Below are positions 12,640 through 24,596 of a stretch of 64,000 nt of DNA, piece by piece. Position numbers and translations under genes: made by a program. The stretch is taken from contig NC_051130.1 in assembly GCF_014839805.1 (NCBI RefSeq), positions 1,240,001-1,304,000 of the forward strand. Direction: 5' to 3'. The notes under the pieces are model-generated. The model was not told the origin of the DNA. It worked only from the letters and a program-made list of their open reading frames with translations, and did not search any database. Within the stretch, counting starts at the first letter, position 1; every line of letters begins with the position of its first letter. Source of the stretch: Manduca sexta (taxonomy: Eukaryota; Arthropoda; Insecta; Lepidoptera; Sphingidae).

Positions 12640-15392
12640 GTGAGTCTGTTTGTGTATAGATTCACGCGTTACGCTCGATTTATTCATCGATTTTTGAATT
12701 GTGACTCGCGTGGATTTTGATTTTTTTATTGAAATTTTTTTTGTAAAGATTTTTTTAATAATATAATTTTTAAATTGTTTTGTAATAAAAAAAAATGATT
12801 TTATAAAATATTAATAACGCGGTTACGTAGATATAATATTAATAAAAATATTTTTTCCAACAATATATTAAATGTTAATTAACTAACATAATTAATTAAT
12901 TTAAAATAGATGCGCATTTTACAATAATATTAAAATATTATAAAAATAACCAGACGAAAAAAAGTTTAAGTTTGTAATATCCGCACTTTTTAATAACTTA
13001 CACCAGCCGACAGGCATTGTGTCAATAATATTAGAATTTAAAATATTTAATTATAATTTTAAAATATATATAATGACTAACAAAAAAAGTTTAGCATGAA
13101 TATACTTATCACATAAATGAGTAACTTTTGTTGGAGGCTCTGCCCCCCTGAAAGATTTTTTTTCAGGATCAAGTAAACAAATCAAATCAAAATATAATCA
13201 GCGATAGCATAACATTCTATAATTGTAACAAGTTTTTAAACCCTCCAAAAATTAGTCATAACCCCCTAAAAGCATTGTAATTTTTTTTATTTCTTTCTGT
13301 AAGTTCAGGTAAATTTTATAGTAATAAAACAACAAAACACCATATTTAGTTAAAAATTCCAACCATAGAATATAAACATCATTCAGCCCCAAAGCAATCT
13401 TAGAACAATCCGTCAGCCGAGACATCTCCCATCTAAAGGTCGATGCAGATTGTACTCGTTGGCTAATACTGACAATGATAGTTCACGGCGGGTTCTTGTG
13501 GGGCTGGCAGCACTCTTGCATACAATGTTGCGTAAATACTGAGAGCGAGTCCCGTATTAACTGGCATTAGGCCTATTGTTTTGAGATATTCAAGTGTAAT
13601 TTAGGAATAGCAATAGTACATTGCGAAACACGCTGCGGGTCTGAAGAGCTGCGTTCCGGGGTCAGTCCGAGTACAACTAGTAAGACCAACCGGCATAATA
13701 TAATAATCTTTGGTAATATTTCTTGTTTGTTGACAATAGGACCATATTTTAGTTAATGTAGTTCCGTAGTTTGTCTGTCGTGGTGATGACACATGTCTCT
13801 CAGGCAGAGACTTTCTTTTAACTCGAGAAGATCCATTATTGATATTACAATGAAATAGTAATTTTTATATTTATTGCACTACCCATTACTCAGAATCAAT
13901 AACTATGTGGGTTTATAATGTGCCGTATGTTAAACTAAAATGTTTATAAAATACACGGTAGAAAATAATATCAATCAGTGTATTATATTGATCGAGAAAA
14001 AAAATCATTGAAAAGCTCACGTAGATAAAAGCAATTATATTTGTAAATTTCTGTCGCGTGACGTCATGGAGTCAAATTTGCTGCTGCACTTTTCGAATCA
14101 ATTTTGTTGCTCGTTTGGTTCATCAAATCCTGGAGTCCTCTAGTTTTACTACCTCTCTACGATACTATGAAACTAATTACTATTAGTATGCTTGCGACAT
14201 AAATATATATCATGCCTACACCTATATACTCACGTAAAGACCTGAGCGATAATTGAATTTCAGGTCAATGGTATTCAAAGTTATTTTGTAGAATCCATAC
14301 AAAATAATTACACACCAATTATTTTGTTTGTATAATTTGAGTATTTTAATAGTATTTCAAAAATCCTTGTCTACTTTTTATAGATGATTGTTATAATAGC
14401 ATTTTGAATATTTATTACCATTCAAATAATTATTTAGTTTTTATTATATTAAACACGTCCATCATAGGCTATTATCTTTGCTACAATATACTGTACAGAA
14501 ATTTATATGTTAACGTCGGTTTGAGAAACATTGTAACCAATACAATCACTTAGCATTCGGATAGTTAAAACCTCAATCACTCTGGGCGACAGATGTTCAG
14601 CGCCTTGAAACAAAAGTTAAAGCGCTTATCATCTGGCGAGTGGCTTGCTCGACTTGTGCATAGTTTTAAAAACCTATAATATTTTGTTTAAACATGCGGC
14701 CTTTCATTTCATTTGTCTGTATGTGTAGGAGTAACTTCATTTCTCATCACTGAAATATAAACTTGAGATGAACGCGTCGGTAACAGGAAACAATAAAGAT
14801 ACGCATCGATACCTACTTACATACTGCGTAACTATGTAATTGTGTGTCAAGTTTTTTAGCGCATGCGCAGAGAATGGCGCGGGTTTTGAAATACGGTTCT
14901 CGCTGTGAGAAAGAAATGTATCTTGTCAATAGGAAGGAAAGAACCTTCAATAACTGTTATTAAGAAATATTCTGTGATCATTTCAGACTAGAAACGATTG
15001 TTGAAAGTCCAGATAATTCTCTACCCCATTTGAATCATAATACTTCTACTTTTAAATTTACAACATACCAATAATATCCATAATATGTCTAAGACAGTAT
15101 GGTGTTTATGCTTTGCTTTTATTTTATAATAATTAAAACATGTCTAATATAGCTTTGTTTGAAGATTTGCAGACGTAGTTCGATTTTGGGAAGAGGCAAT
15201 TAATAATTATTATTGTATTATCCGATTAATTGCCCTTTCGTATTCTGGGACTTTAACTTACGTCTGATATGTAGACAGGTCTCAACACAGCATGCTATAG
15301 TCTTATACGCTCTCAGATAAGATAATATAGAAAGTCTACTTATGCCTGTGTCTATAACTTTTGGGAAAAAATTCCCATACAATTATCATGAG
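12640..15392. other. AT-rich DNA, possible intron, up to contig end
   Basis: If the exon at 12631 is real this would be its first intron. The stretch is very AT-rich, especially 12720-13100. No acceptor followed by a signal-peptide-like frame was found. The palindrome gcgcatgcgc at 14859-14868 resembles the NRF-1 type consensus but is isolated. Confidence 0.4.
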
Positions 15393-15892
15393 NNNNNNNN
15401 NNNNNNNNNNNNNNNNNNNNNNNNNNNNNNNNNNNNNNNNNNNNNNNNNNNNNNNNNNNNNNNNNNNNNNNNNNNNNNNNNNNNNNNNNNNNNNNNNNNN
15501 NNNNNNNNNNNNNNNNNNNNNNNNNNNNNNNNNNNNNNNNNNNNNNNNNNNNNNNNNNNNNNNNNNNNNNNNNNNNNNNNNNNNNNNNNNNNNNNNNNNN
15601 NNNNNNNNNNNNNNNNNNNNNNNNNNNNNNNNNNNNNNNNNNNNNNNNNNNNNNNNNNNNNNNNNNNNNNNNNNNNNNNNNNNNNNNNNNNNNNNNNNNN
15701 NNNNNNNNNNNNNNNNNNNNNNNNNNNNNNNNNNNNNNNNNNNNNNNNNNNNNNNNNNNNNNNNNNNNNNNNNNNNNNNNNNNNNNNNNNNNNNNNNNNN
15801 NNNNNNNNNNNNNNNNNNNNNNNNNNNNNNNNNNNNNNNNNNNNNNNNNNNNNNNNNNNNNNNNNNNNNNNNNNNNNNNNNNNNNNNNNNNN
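15393..15892. other. Assembly gap of 500 N
   Basis: The run is exactly 500 N, the same as the other two gaps, so it is a placeholder of unknown true length. Frames of 209-258 codons across it exist only because N is translated as X. Confidence 0.98.
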
Positions 15893-17702
15893 TTTTTGGG
15901 CTTATCGGCTGCGAGCGTCCTCTGGGAGGCCGGAGGCGGAGGCGGCGGAGACGACGACGACGGCTTCGTTGGCCTCGTGGATGGCCCTGAGCTTTGGCTC
16001 GTCGGCCGGACGCGTCCCCGGCGTGGGTTGCGGAGCCGCGGCGACCGCGTAGGGTGCAACCTTCTTGGAGCCCGCCAGAGGTGGCCGAGGACAATGCCCT
16101 CAGAACCGCAAACCGGGCGAGAGGGCACCGATCTCCTGGATGCCCTCTCGTATCAGGCTCAGGAGTTGTTGCCTGTCCGCCGGCTGCACCGCACTCACCT
16201 CTGGAGGCGTCTCTACAGGACGAGAGGACTGAGCGAGGGCTGAGGCCCGGCTGGACTTGAGTTCCGCGTTCTCCCTAGAGACGCTCAACCTCCGTCGATA
16301 GCCGGGCGATATCGGCCCTCATCCCTCGTTACCCGACTCGAGGTTCCGACTCCAAGAAGGTGGCCGCTGCTGCCGCCATAATGGAGGCCGCGGCCTCTTG
16401 CGCAGCCTTCTCTTTCGAGGACCGCAATTTCTTTTGGCGGACACTCGCAATCGCCGCCATCACGACCTCCTCAAATTTGGCCCTTTTCTTCTCGGCCTTT
16501 GAGGTCGTGCGGCGATCGAGTGCACCTCGACGAGCTTCCCGCTGTCCCTCGCTTCTTTGAGGGCCGACCCTTCACCTTCGCTCCGCGAGCTGCTAGTGGG
16601 ATCCGCCGTTTCGGGGAGCGACGCACGAAGCCTTTGCCTCGGAGGACGTATCCCCGATCCTGCACCTGATCCGCTTCCGGAATGACTCCGCCGCTGCCGT
16701 CTTGATCTCCATAGATCTGGTGCCCGCGACTGAGCTCCATCCGCTAACCATGCTGGATGCTGAGTCAGAGTCTGACCCAGCACCCGCGTTCGCTCTTCGG
16801 CCGCGACTTCATCACGCGGACGTTCCCCCACTGGGGAGTTCGCCCGCGCGATTCCTCGGCGGACTGTTTGTCCCCTACGGGACGTGGGCCTCCCTCGGCA
16901 CCTGTGCTCCAGCTCCTTCTTTCTCCCTCCTGTGCGTCTTTGGTTTTATTGGTGATTCCATTTTTGTTCCCACGAGGTAAAAACTTTTGTGTGCTGGCTC
17001 AAAATACTGTGGTTCGCACTAGCGACTAAATCAAGCTACCCATTAGCCAAACACACCCCCCTCACGGTGCGCCGCCGCTTGGGGATTTGGGGTAATTTAT
17101 TATAGAGGATTTCTTCCTCGCGGTCCAGGCAGTTAAGCCAGTGGACCCTCGGTCCCCGTAGATCAAGTGTGTCTGACGCTTACGCCAGAGACACCTGATC
17201 ATGTTTGGGGTTACGAGAGTGGGCGGCGGCGAAAGCGGGACCACTCCCCCTTTCGCCAGCCCGGTGACAGGGTTAATGAACACCAGAGCCCGCTACTACT
17301 CCCTCGCTTACCCCTTATTTCAGGGGCAAGCGACCTCTACTGGTGCGGTCTCTGCGGCAGTAGTGCCGCAAGGACCGCATCGACCACGCCCACTCGACCA
17401 CGTGGTCGTACTCCTCCCTACCTCCCATCATGGACTCTGCTGGCGCAGAGCGCCATATGGGAGGCCATCAGGCTATCCCCAGCCCCACCCGGCAGAAAGT
17501 TAGCCACAGCCAACAATCCCTCCTTTCCCGCCCCCCGCGGAGAGATTATTGACTGTGCCCAGGGTGCACCGGCCCGACGACTGACCTTCCCCCCGGACGT
17601 ATCCATAAGGGACCGACAGCAATCGGACACGCGTGGAGGTTTTCTGCGTTGCACCCCATCCCCAGCAGTACCTCCAGTGCTTCTTTGGGTGTACAACATA
17701 GA
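15893..17702 (-). mobile_element. R1-like non-LTR retrotransposon, 5' part with decayed ORF1
   Basis: The block is sharply more GC-rich than its surroundings. The minus strand carries fragments of a gag-like ORF1 in different frames: one fragment (16471-16740, minus) is rich in basic and Ser/Gly residues, one (16100-16288) contains RENAELKSSRASALAQSSR, helical and coiled-coil-like, and a Pro/Ala-rich piece runs into the gap. From about 17060 to 17702 lies what would be the 5' untranslated region. No reverse transcriptase is visible; it would be in the gap. The 5' end abuts ccctttcgggga of a SINE at 17703, the same 12-bp site duplicated around the small remnant in arm B. Assignment to the R1 clade is by general resemblance. 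Frames are broken, so it is inactive or the sequence has errors. Confidence 0.65.
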
Positions 17703-17740
17703 CCCTTTCGGGGATAAATGCGTGATATGTATAAAGGTAA
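17703..17740 (+). mobile_element. Tail of a SINE cut by the retrotransposon
   Basis: The sequence ccctttcggggataaatg and the following 'cgtgatatgta' match the 3' end of the SINE family seen at 10862-11108. The rest of this SINE should lie on the far side of the retrotransposon; its equivalent is visible in arm B at 60375-60470. Confidence 0.7.
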
Positions 17741-19734
17741 CAGTAGTGTGGGAAAGTTGCTCTTCGCTCTATCCTTGAGAGGGCTCGCAAGCATTTGGAT
17801 CAAACTGTGACACATTTCATATTTAATTTCATTGTATCGTTCTATCTTAGTAGTATACTACAGTTTATTTTTACTGAAATCATTTTGAACGAGTATAGCC
17901 TTTTTAGTTATTAAATAAAACATGCTGGATTAGCTGTTGACGGGAAAGGTTTTCTCATTCTAATTTCTAATAAGTCTTGTCATCTGGACTAAGTCGAAAC
18001 TATGCGTGAGATTATTTGGTACCTTTATTCATAATTAGGTTGATATTTAAATTACGACTTATAATTATCAGTGACAAAAAAATAAATAAGATATTGATTG
18101 GATAACTGCAACATTTTTAAATAAATCGAATATAACCATTAACCAGTCTGTGCACATATATAGATGCAACTGTTGAAATACAAAACTAACGAACATTTCC
18201 AAACTTATCTGAGATCAAAATGAGATATTTGGATCACGATATGTAAGTCCAATGTCATTCGAGACGCGATGCCGCGAGTTCGCTTCCCCGGTCGTGAAAT
18301 GCTTCTATTGTAACAATGAGGTCACATTGCAGCTCGTAATTAGGCTCCGCATCGAACGAGACCACAATATGACGGCAAATCATTCCATAAACATTACAAA
18401 ATCGTGCATCATGCAGACGATCTAGTTGTTTGGTGGACGGACTCGGGTGATCGCTACGGAGTCTATATATGCAGTTTGCATGAAAATGACTACAATTATT
18501 TCTTTACTTATGTTTTAGAGTTAAAGTTATTTGCGTTATTTAATTTCAGCCTCAGAATATATTTTTTCATAAAGTTATTGGTACTTATAGTTTTAACAGA
18601 ATCTAATTGAAATAAAACAATAAGTAGCAAAAATATATATACCTTCATAGTATCTCGTGTTTTTATCTCAACTTATTTGACGTAAGCCTGGAAGTCTCTA
18701 AAATTGAACAATCAAGAGCATATTTCTTTTACTGAACATCTCCCTAAACAATATAATATTTTAAGTAGTTTAATAAATTAATTTTACAATATCCATTTAT
18801 AAGCATCAGTAACACCACACAGTACAAAAAAATATTTATTTAATCTTAAACAAATAAAAACAAAATCCGTTTACTTGCATTGTTTTAATAGTAAACATCA
18901 CGAATAATATTGACATCAAAGGACGAGGAGTGCCCTCTACTGTTTCTATTCAACGAGCCCATACAAATGTGTTGCTTGTTTTCTCAAGTGACAGCGAGCC
19001 TTCGCTGCACACTCGAGTGTTGGGTAAACTAGTACACGGCTATTGATGTTTTTACATACATAAGCTCACGATTTTATGCCTGAAGGGGTGTGCAGAGGTG
19101 CAACTAGTATTTCATTTGGTTAATAATTATGACAGGTATTTGCCATGGGTTAATCAAATAAACTTGGTAACCAGCTTCAGGTGGCCTACTTTCTTGGTTG
19201 GGGGTATACTGTCTTAATAAAAGATATTGGTTTAAGAAAATAAGTAAATTCATTTTAAAATTGAGAAGAAAATGAATAAAGCATGTACAATTAAAAGTTA
19301 TATAAAATGTAAATATTATATCTAAGGAAAGTTTTTATCTAGATTATTTTTTTTTACAAAGCTATAATATATAGTCATTGTTAATATTAAGGATAGAATT
19401 CTTATAAAAACATTGTTATTAACATAAAAAAGCACACATACCAAATAAAAAACAATTAAAATACACAACACGATCACCTATTTATAATAGACCAGACCCT
19501 CCAAAACTTCACCTCAATACGTCCCTGACCGCAGATTTTATCTAAGAATGCATGTTTATTCGTAAGTGGATTTGCGAAATTGATAGTCATAGTCTTTGTC
19601 TGATGGGTCGCCCTACATGGCCCACAGATGCAGTAATACCTAATCAGATGATGACATGCTTCCATTCCCGTCGGCAAGGACGATGGCATGAGATTAGGGA
19701 ATTGTTGGTTATTAGACTAGTCAGGTGATCACTC

Positions 19735-19850
19735 GTATTTTTTTATAGAGTCTTTCCCGCTCTCACACCCACCACTATAACTCCTGTAAGCCAGGGTCAG
19801 CAGTGACACGCATTTTGACACCGAGCAGTGAAGCTCGGCGAGTCTCAGGG
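19735..19850 (-). repeat. Dispersed repeat shared with 33835-33965
   Basis: Read on the minus strand it contains 'gctcggtgtcaaaatgcgtg', a 'ctggctta-aggagttatagtggt' segment and 'gagcgggaaag'. The same order occurs at 33835-33965 on the plus strand, and the arm B equivalent is 58150-58260. No coding capacity; likely an old SINE or MITE. Confidence 0.6.
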
Positions 19851-19975
19851 AAAACTTATATATGTCATTATCCCGCAACGAAATTAATCAAATAGATAGG
19901 GAGGAGTTGGAAATATTCATTATTCATTCATCACTCGTATTGTCAATTTTGATATACCTTATATCATATTATTAA

Positions 19976-20297
19976 AAGCGGCCGTAGCCTACTTGGATGT
20001 GGAACGGACTGTCAAGACGAGTGTTCGCGGGTTCAAAACCCAAAGGCACACATCTGACTTTTCTAATAATATGTCTGTATTCTTTGTAAATTATCGTTTG
20101 CTTTAACGGTGAAGGAAAATATCGTGAGGGAACCTGTATACCTGAGAAGTTCTCTATAGGAATTCTAAGGGTGTGTAAAGTCTATCAATCTGCACTAGGC
20201 TAACGTGGCGGACTAAGGCCTAATCCCTCTTAGTAGTAGATGAGGCCCGTGTCCAGCAATGGGACAGTATATAATACAGGGCTGATATTATTATTAT
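19976..20297 (+). mobile_element. tRNA-derived SINE with ATT-repeat tail
   Basis: It is a second, better preserved copy of the family at 5009-5330. It begins with 'gcggccgtagcctacttgg', has a box-B-like 'ggttcaaaaccc' and ends in 'attattatg'. Its equivalent in the other arm is 57684-58005, so it was inserted before the arms separated. Confidence 0.82.
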
Positions 20298-20507
20298 GTA
20301 TTATCACTGATATCTAAACAAGTGCAACATGCGCAATCATCCTTTGAATCCCTTAACATGAAAGAAAGTCAGTCCACAATGTCAGCGAGCGAATGATAAT
20401 ACTAGCAATCCGCCTCCTGAGGATCCATCAAGGATTCATGCACAAACATATTTAACAACGTAAGAAAACGTGTCGCGTTCCTAAATTATCCTTATATATA
20501 CAGTGCC

Positions 20508-20612
20508 AAACAGGCCGGCAAAATTGTGTCTACCGAGGGGTAATCGTCTCTCGTCAGTGGACACTTCCACTTACCATCTGGTGCAATGGGATCATATCGC
20601 CGTAGCAGTACA
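20508..20612 (+). repeat. Dispersed repeat with GGCCGGC motif
   Basis: The order 'caggccggcaaaattgtgtc', 'ggggtaatcgtctctcgtcag', 'ccatctggtgcaatgggatca' matches the shorter copy near 8006 and the one at 21025-21140. The arm B equivalent lies at about 57370-57475. It is non-coding. Confidence 0.6.
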
Positions 20613-21024
20613 AAAATAACTATATTACCCTAGCGTAGAATTATTTGATCAAATATCGATATAGGTTTACAAACATTTGTTGCGACAAGCATGTATAATG
20701 AGACGCCACATTGACTTAACTCGACGTCGACAAAAACTAGCCGCAAGTTGCGTGATCCGACGATGCTTGCCTCACGGGGCTTTTTCGGACCTCGGGCCCT
20801 GAATTCCGACTTAATTGTTCACCATTTACTCTATTAGATGCCTTATTGCTCTAATAGTAGGCTATGAACTGACACGCATCAAATCAAATCGGCGATGTAA
20901 TTTTACTGAGAGTTTACATGCAATGTTGCAGAATAATGAACGCAAGTCAATACCACACAGAGCTTATTATTTAACATCCTGGGTCTCTACAGTAATACTT
21001 ACTCTTAAGCGAGTGAATTTGAAA

Positions 21025-21140
21025 ACAGGCCGGCATAATTGTGTCGAATAGCGAGCAATAGATATCACTCGTCAGTCTTGATACTCAATTTGAACCCTAC
21101 TCCCCTCACTATCAAGTATAGTGGAATCACTTTGCCTTGT
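21025..21140 (+). repeat. Second copy of the GGCCGGC repeat
   Basis: It carries 'aacaggccggcataattgtg', an 'actcgtcag' motif and 'gtggaatcactttgcc'. Its middle is diverged from the copy at 20508. The arm B equivalent is about 56850-56965. Confidence 0.55.
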
Positions 21141-21263
21141 TCTTTTTTTAAAAAAGAAACATTCTTTTTATAAGAAGAATACTTATTCTGCTTCTATTGA
21201 GGCCTGATTTTATAGAAATGAAAGTTACGTAACATCAAATTTCACAATTTACGCGAATGTTAG

Positions 21264-21529
21264 ACATTGAAATTAAACTAATTTTCGGATTCTATCGCGG
21301 TTAGTATTAAACTTCAAGACAGCTCTGCGCAGATCCGACCACCAACAGCAATTTTTTTTTAAAAAGTTGTATAATTGTAAAATGTAGGTAGATATTGTAA
21401 CTTTGACTTTGCGGATGAACAACACCTCAGTCCCCCCGTGACCATGAAGGCTGCAAAGTCTTCGAAACGTCGGGAGAGAAATAAAATACTAACCGCGATA
21501 GAATCCGAAAATTAGTTTAATTTCAATAT
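21264..21529. mobile_element. MITE-like element with 43-bp inverted ends
   Basis: The ends are perfect inverted repeats of about 43 bp: attgaaattaaactaatttt, then 'cggattctatcgcggttagta' in two pieces at 21266-21308, with the complement ending at 21527. The inside has no frame but includes 'gactttgcggatgaacaac' and 'ggctgcaaagtcttcgaaac'. A matching element is in arm B at 56432-56703, with about 10 bp more inside, and a broken copy at 1949-2075. The superfamily is not identified. Confidence 0.78.
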
Positions 21530-22414
21530 CAAATTTCACTTTTTCAACCTCTCTCGTATACAATAAAACAAATATTTATTCCGGATTTCTTTTCACGCAG
21601 GCAGGGACGCAGGTAAATGTTAATTATAAATAATAGTCTGCCCACTGAATAGTACATTAATGATTTAATGTCTGTTTTCCATTACATTAATGCATATAGA
21701 TGTGTCGGCAATGCATAGGCTTTGCGACCACCGCGTTGAGACGTGGTTAGAATCTTTAATAAAAAGTGACTGCGATTAGTAGTTGGTCATTCAAGAACAG
21801 ATAAGTAATGGGCAGGTATTTGGATATCTTTAGTGGGTAGACTGGTATCGGCAACGTTTTTAAATTTATAAATGCATCTGCTGTTCTCCAAATATTATAT
21901 CGATATTCATTATCCAAAAATAAGTAATTTGAATCGCAAATAACTATTGGTGTTACATTTTTTCAAGGCATGGTGTGACACCTTAGAATGTTTTCTATGT
22001 AAGTTTATCGTTATTATTGGAGCTAGTTATATAACACCTTTTATCCATCTTTAATCGATAAAAGTAATATTTAGCGTCATCACTCAATTCACGATTGTGA
22101 ATATAAAATTTATTTCGTGTAGCCATTTACACTTATTGATTTTAGTGAAATATATCTGGGGTTTCGAGCAAAGGTTGAAGGTAGGATCAGACAAGGCTGT
22201 TACGATAATAGACCTACTTTCAATAGTTTAATTTATGCGGACTATCCTAGACATTTCGGTTCATGACTATTTATTTACATTAAAGCGATATAGTCAATAA
22301 ATGAGTTGGACTCTTCACGAAATGGGTGAGTCATGAGAGCAATTATCTCGCATGTTCTATTGATATTTTTGATTTTGATACATTTATGATTAAATTAAAA
22401 TTGTAAAAGATGTG

Positions 22415-22558
22415 TATCAGCCCGCAGTCTGGAGTTGGTGCTCGATATTGCGATAGGCTCGCCCCCTATTACATCATAGGCCGGAACACACTTAGCGAAG
22501 AGTGGTTGCCCTGGTTGCGCCTCTGCATACCCGTTCAGGGATAAATGCGTGATGTGTG
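22415..22558 (+). mobile_element. SINE, second family, head deleted
   Basis: It starts at 'tatcagcccg' and keeps the body and the tail 'ggataaatgcgtgatgtg', but lacks the tRNA-like head. The arm B equivalent at 55235-55480 is complete, so about 105 bp was lost in arm A after the arms diverged. It is the same family as 10862-11108. Confidence 0.78.
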
Positions 22559-22915
22559 TTTTTTTGGTGGTTTATAAAAGGTATGATAATATCAGCTGAA
22601 ATATTACTAGTAGTACGATGTTGTATCTAAAGCGGTCTGTTTTGATGGTTTGATATAAGCTACTAAACTGAAAGTTGGTTCCATTTTCTATCGTATGATT
22701 CTTTATTTATAGCTCGATTCACATAAAATATAAACTCATAGCAACAAAAATGACAATATAATAAAATTTATATTAAATTACAAATATTATGTTCTGCAAC
22801 AAATCAATCAGTCATGTTATTACACGAGCTTTTTTAAAGTTGATAGCACCCTTTAGTAACTTACCTTAGTCCAAAATATAAAGCCAAGTCCAAATAAAGC
22901 CAGCTGGCTTGCCTC

Positions 22916-22943
22916 ATATACAACCATAGCTATGGTTGTATAT
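22916..22943. repeat. Perfect 28-bp palindrome
   Basis: The half site atatacaaccatag is followed by its exact complement. It is preserved unchanged in arm B at 53144-53171, while flanking bases differ. Its role is unknown. Confidence 0.8.
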
Positions 22944-23207
22944 TTATTGTAGGTTTTATAGATAAAGTGATCGAAGGCAGGTGTCGTAAAGTAATTGAAA
23001 TGCGAGTCACTAACTCACTCGCACGTGCTAGTGGCTCACTACTGCGGTATGCTCAGTATGTTCTATCTTATCATAAATGTGCGAGTTCAGCTTCTACAAC
23101 TGTACGTTCTATATTTTTTTGAGATTATAGGTGAGGTTTTATTTTTGGCTCAGGGTAGTGCAAATATTTAAGTGAATATTAGTTTTGTATTATGTGAGTT
23201 ATGTACA

Positions 23208-23615
23208 CAGGGTCATTTTGACATCTGCTGTTACCAAATGAAACCACATACTTATCTACTTGGAGATAACATTTTACAATGAGTTACTTGAGCCGTAGAT
23301 GAAAAATAAAAAAGTGTAAGTTTCGAACAAAATAAATATTAATAAAAAGTCATTTTAATTTTACGCCCCTTAAAGCCACTACTGCTACTCTAAGTGAATT
23401 CGTTGCAGCGGCTACTTCATCTTTTCAGTCAGAAATACATCCACGCACACGTAATATTCATATTAAACTATAAAATTATCAAAAAATCAGAAAACTAAAA
23501 CCAGGAGTTTTGGTGAAAATATTCGTTATTAATGGACGGTTTTAGGGATAATGTCAGGAAAGGTGAAGACGAAATATATGGTTTCATTTAATAACGCAAT
23601 GTCAAAATGACCCTG
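23208..23615. mobile_element. 408-bp inverted-repeat transposon present only in arm A
   Basis: The left end cagggtcattttgacat and the right end, its complement, are perfect for 17 bp. Weaker similarity runs to about 40 bp ('aaatgaaacca' in both). No transposase is encoded. Arm B near 52880-52900 reads straight across the insertion point (gttatgtatatttgc on the arm A strand), giving the empty site. Comparison suggests a TA target duplication with one copy mutated to CA. The superfamily is left open. Confidence 0.8.
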
Positions 23616-24234
23616 TATTTGCGGCTATTTTCTAACGGCATGTTTAATGTTCGAATAATCCTTTCTTGCTTTTGTACGATCAATCAATTGATAATCAATT
23701 ATAATATTTTTAGATTCATATAAAAAATAAAAGCCAGTGTGTTTGCTTTAAGTCGTATATTCGTTGAGTCATCTCGTATTTACAATCCTTAAAACTAATC
23801 ATACATTTTTTTATACATTTTTCATTAACTTCCTTACATCACTACTACTGTCCATTTGTATTGCTGTATACAAGAACTTAACAACTATTATTAACACGAA
23901 GAAAGATGAAATTTTAGAATAAGTTTTGAGATCACAAATGAAATGTGAAGATCTATACAAACGTTTTGACAAGGAACAGAGCAGAAACAGGCGGGATCGA
24001 TCGAGGCGAGCTGATGACGAGAGAGGGGGCGGGCGGGGGCGGGGGGACGATGGGGAACAAAGATGGCAATAAATAATGAATTTGAAACGAGACACCACGG
24101 TGACAAGGTCGCGCGACTGCACGCATGGCCAACTTTACCAACGCCGGGAAATAGTTTAGATCGCGTCCGAAAGTATTAATTTATCACATAATTTGGCAGT
24201 CATCATCACGCGCTCCAAGGTCGCGAGTGGTCGT

Positions 24235-24596
24235 CTAGTACTGGTAGCCGGTCTGGGCGTTGAAGTTGCCGGAGCCGGAGCCGCGGCCGCCGGCGTTGGG
24301 GGCGAGGTACTGGCGCGAGGCGGCTCCACCGAATCCACCGGATCCACGGCCTCCGAAACCACCGGCGCCAGCGCCGAAACCGCCGGCGCCTCCAGCTCCA
24401 CCAGCACCACCGGCGCCGAAGCCTCCAGCGCCTCCAGCGCGACCAGCACCGCCGGTGCCGAAGCCTCCAGCGCCTCCAGCGCGGCCAGCACCTCCAGCAC
24501 CGAAGCCTCCGGCACCACCAGCGCCTCCAGAGTATCCTCCAGCACCGGAGTAGCCGCCAGCGCCGCCAGCACCGGCACCTTCACCGCGGTAAGTAC
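24235..24596 (-). CDS. Exon 3: glycine-rich tail of the cuticle protein
   Basis: The acceptor is 'gatctttgcag', with the split Gly codon completed by GT, and the stop TAG is at 24235-24237. It encodes 119 residues, nearly all Gly, Ala, Phe, Tyr and Arg, with units such as [14 protein letters not shown] repeated. Glycine-rich tails of this kind are thought to give pliable, cross-linkable matrix. The arm B copy is 54 bp shorter. Confidence 0.93.

Noticed and set aside
15336..16128. Frames of 209-258 codons across the first gap
   Set aside because: They exist only because N codons are read as X.
17167..17778. 203-codon plus-strand frame
   Set aside because: It is antisense to the leader of the retrotransposon in GC-rich DNA and runs into the SINE tail; low-complexity composition, no domain.
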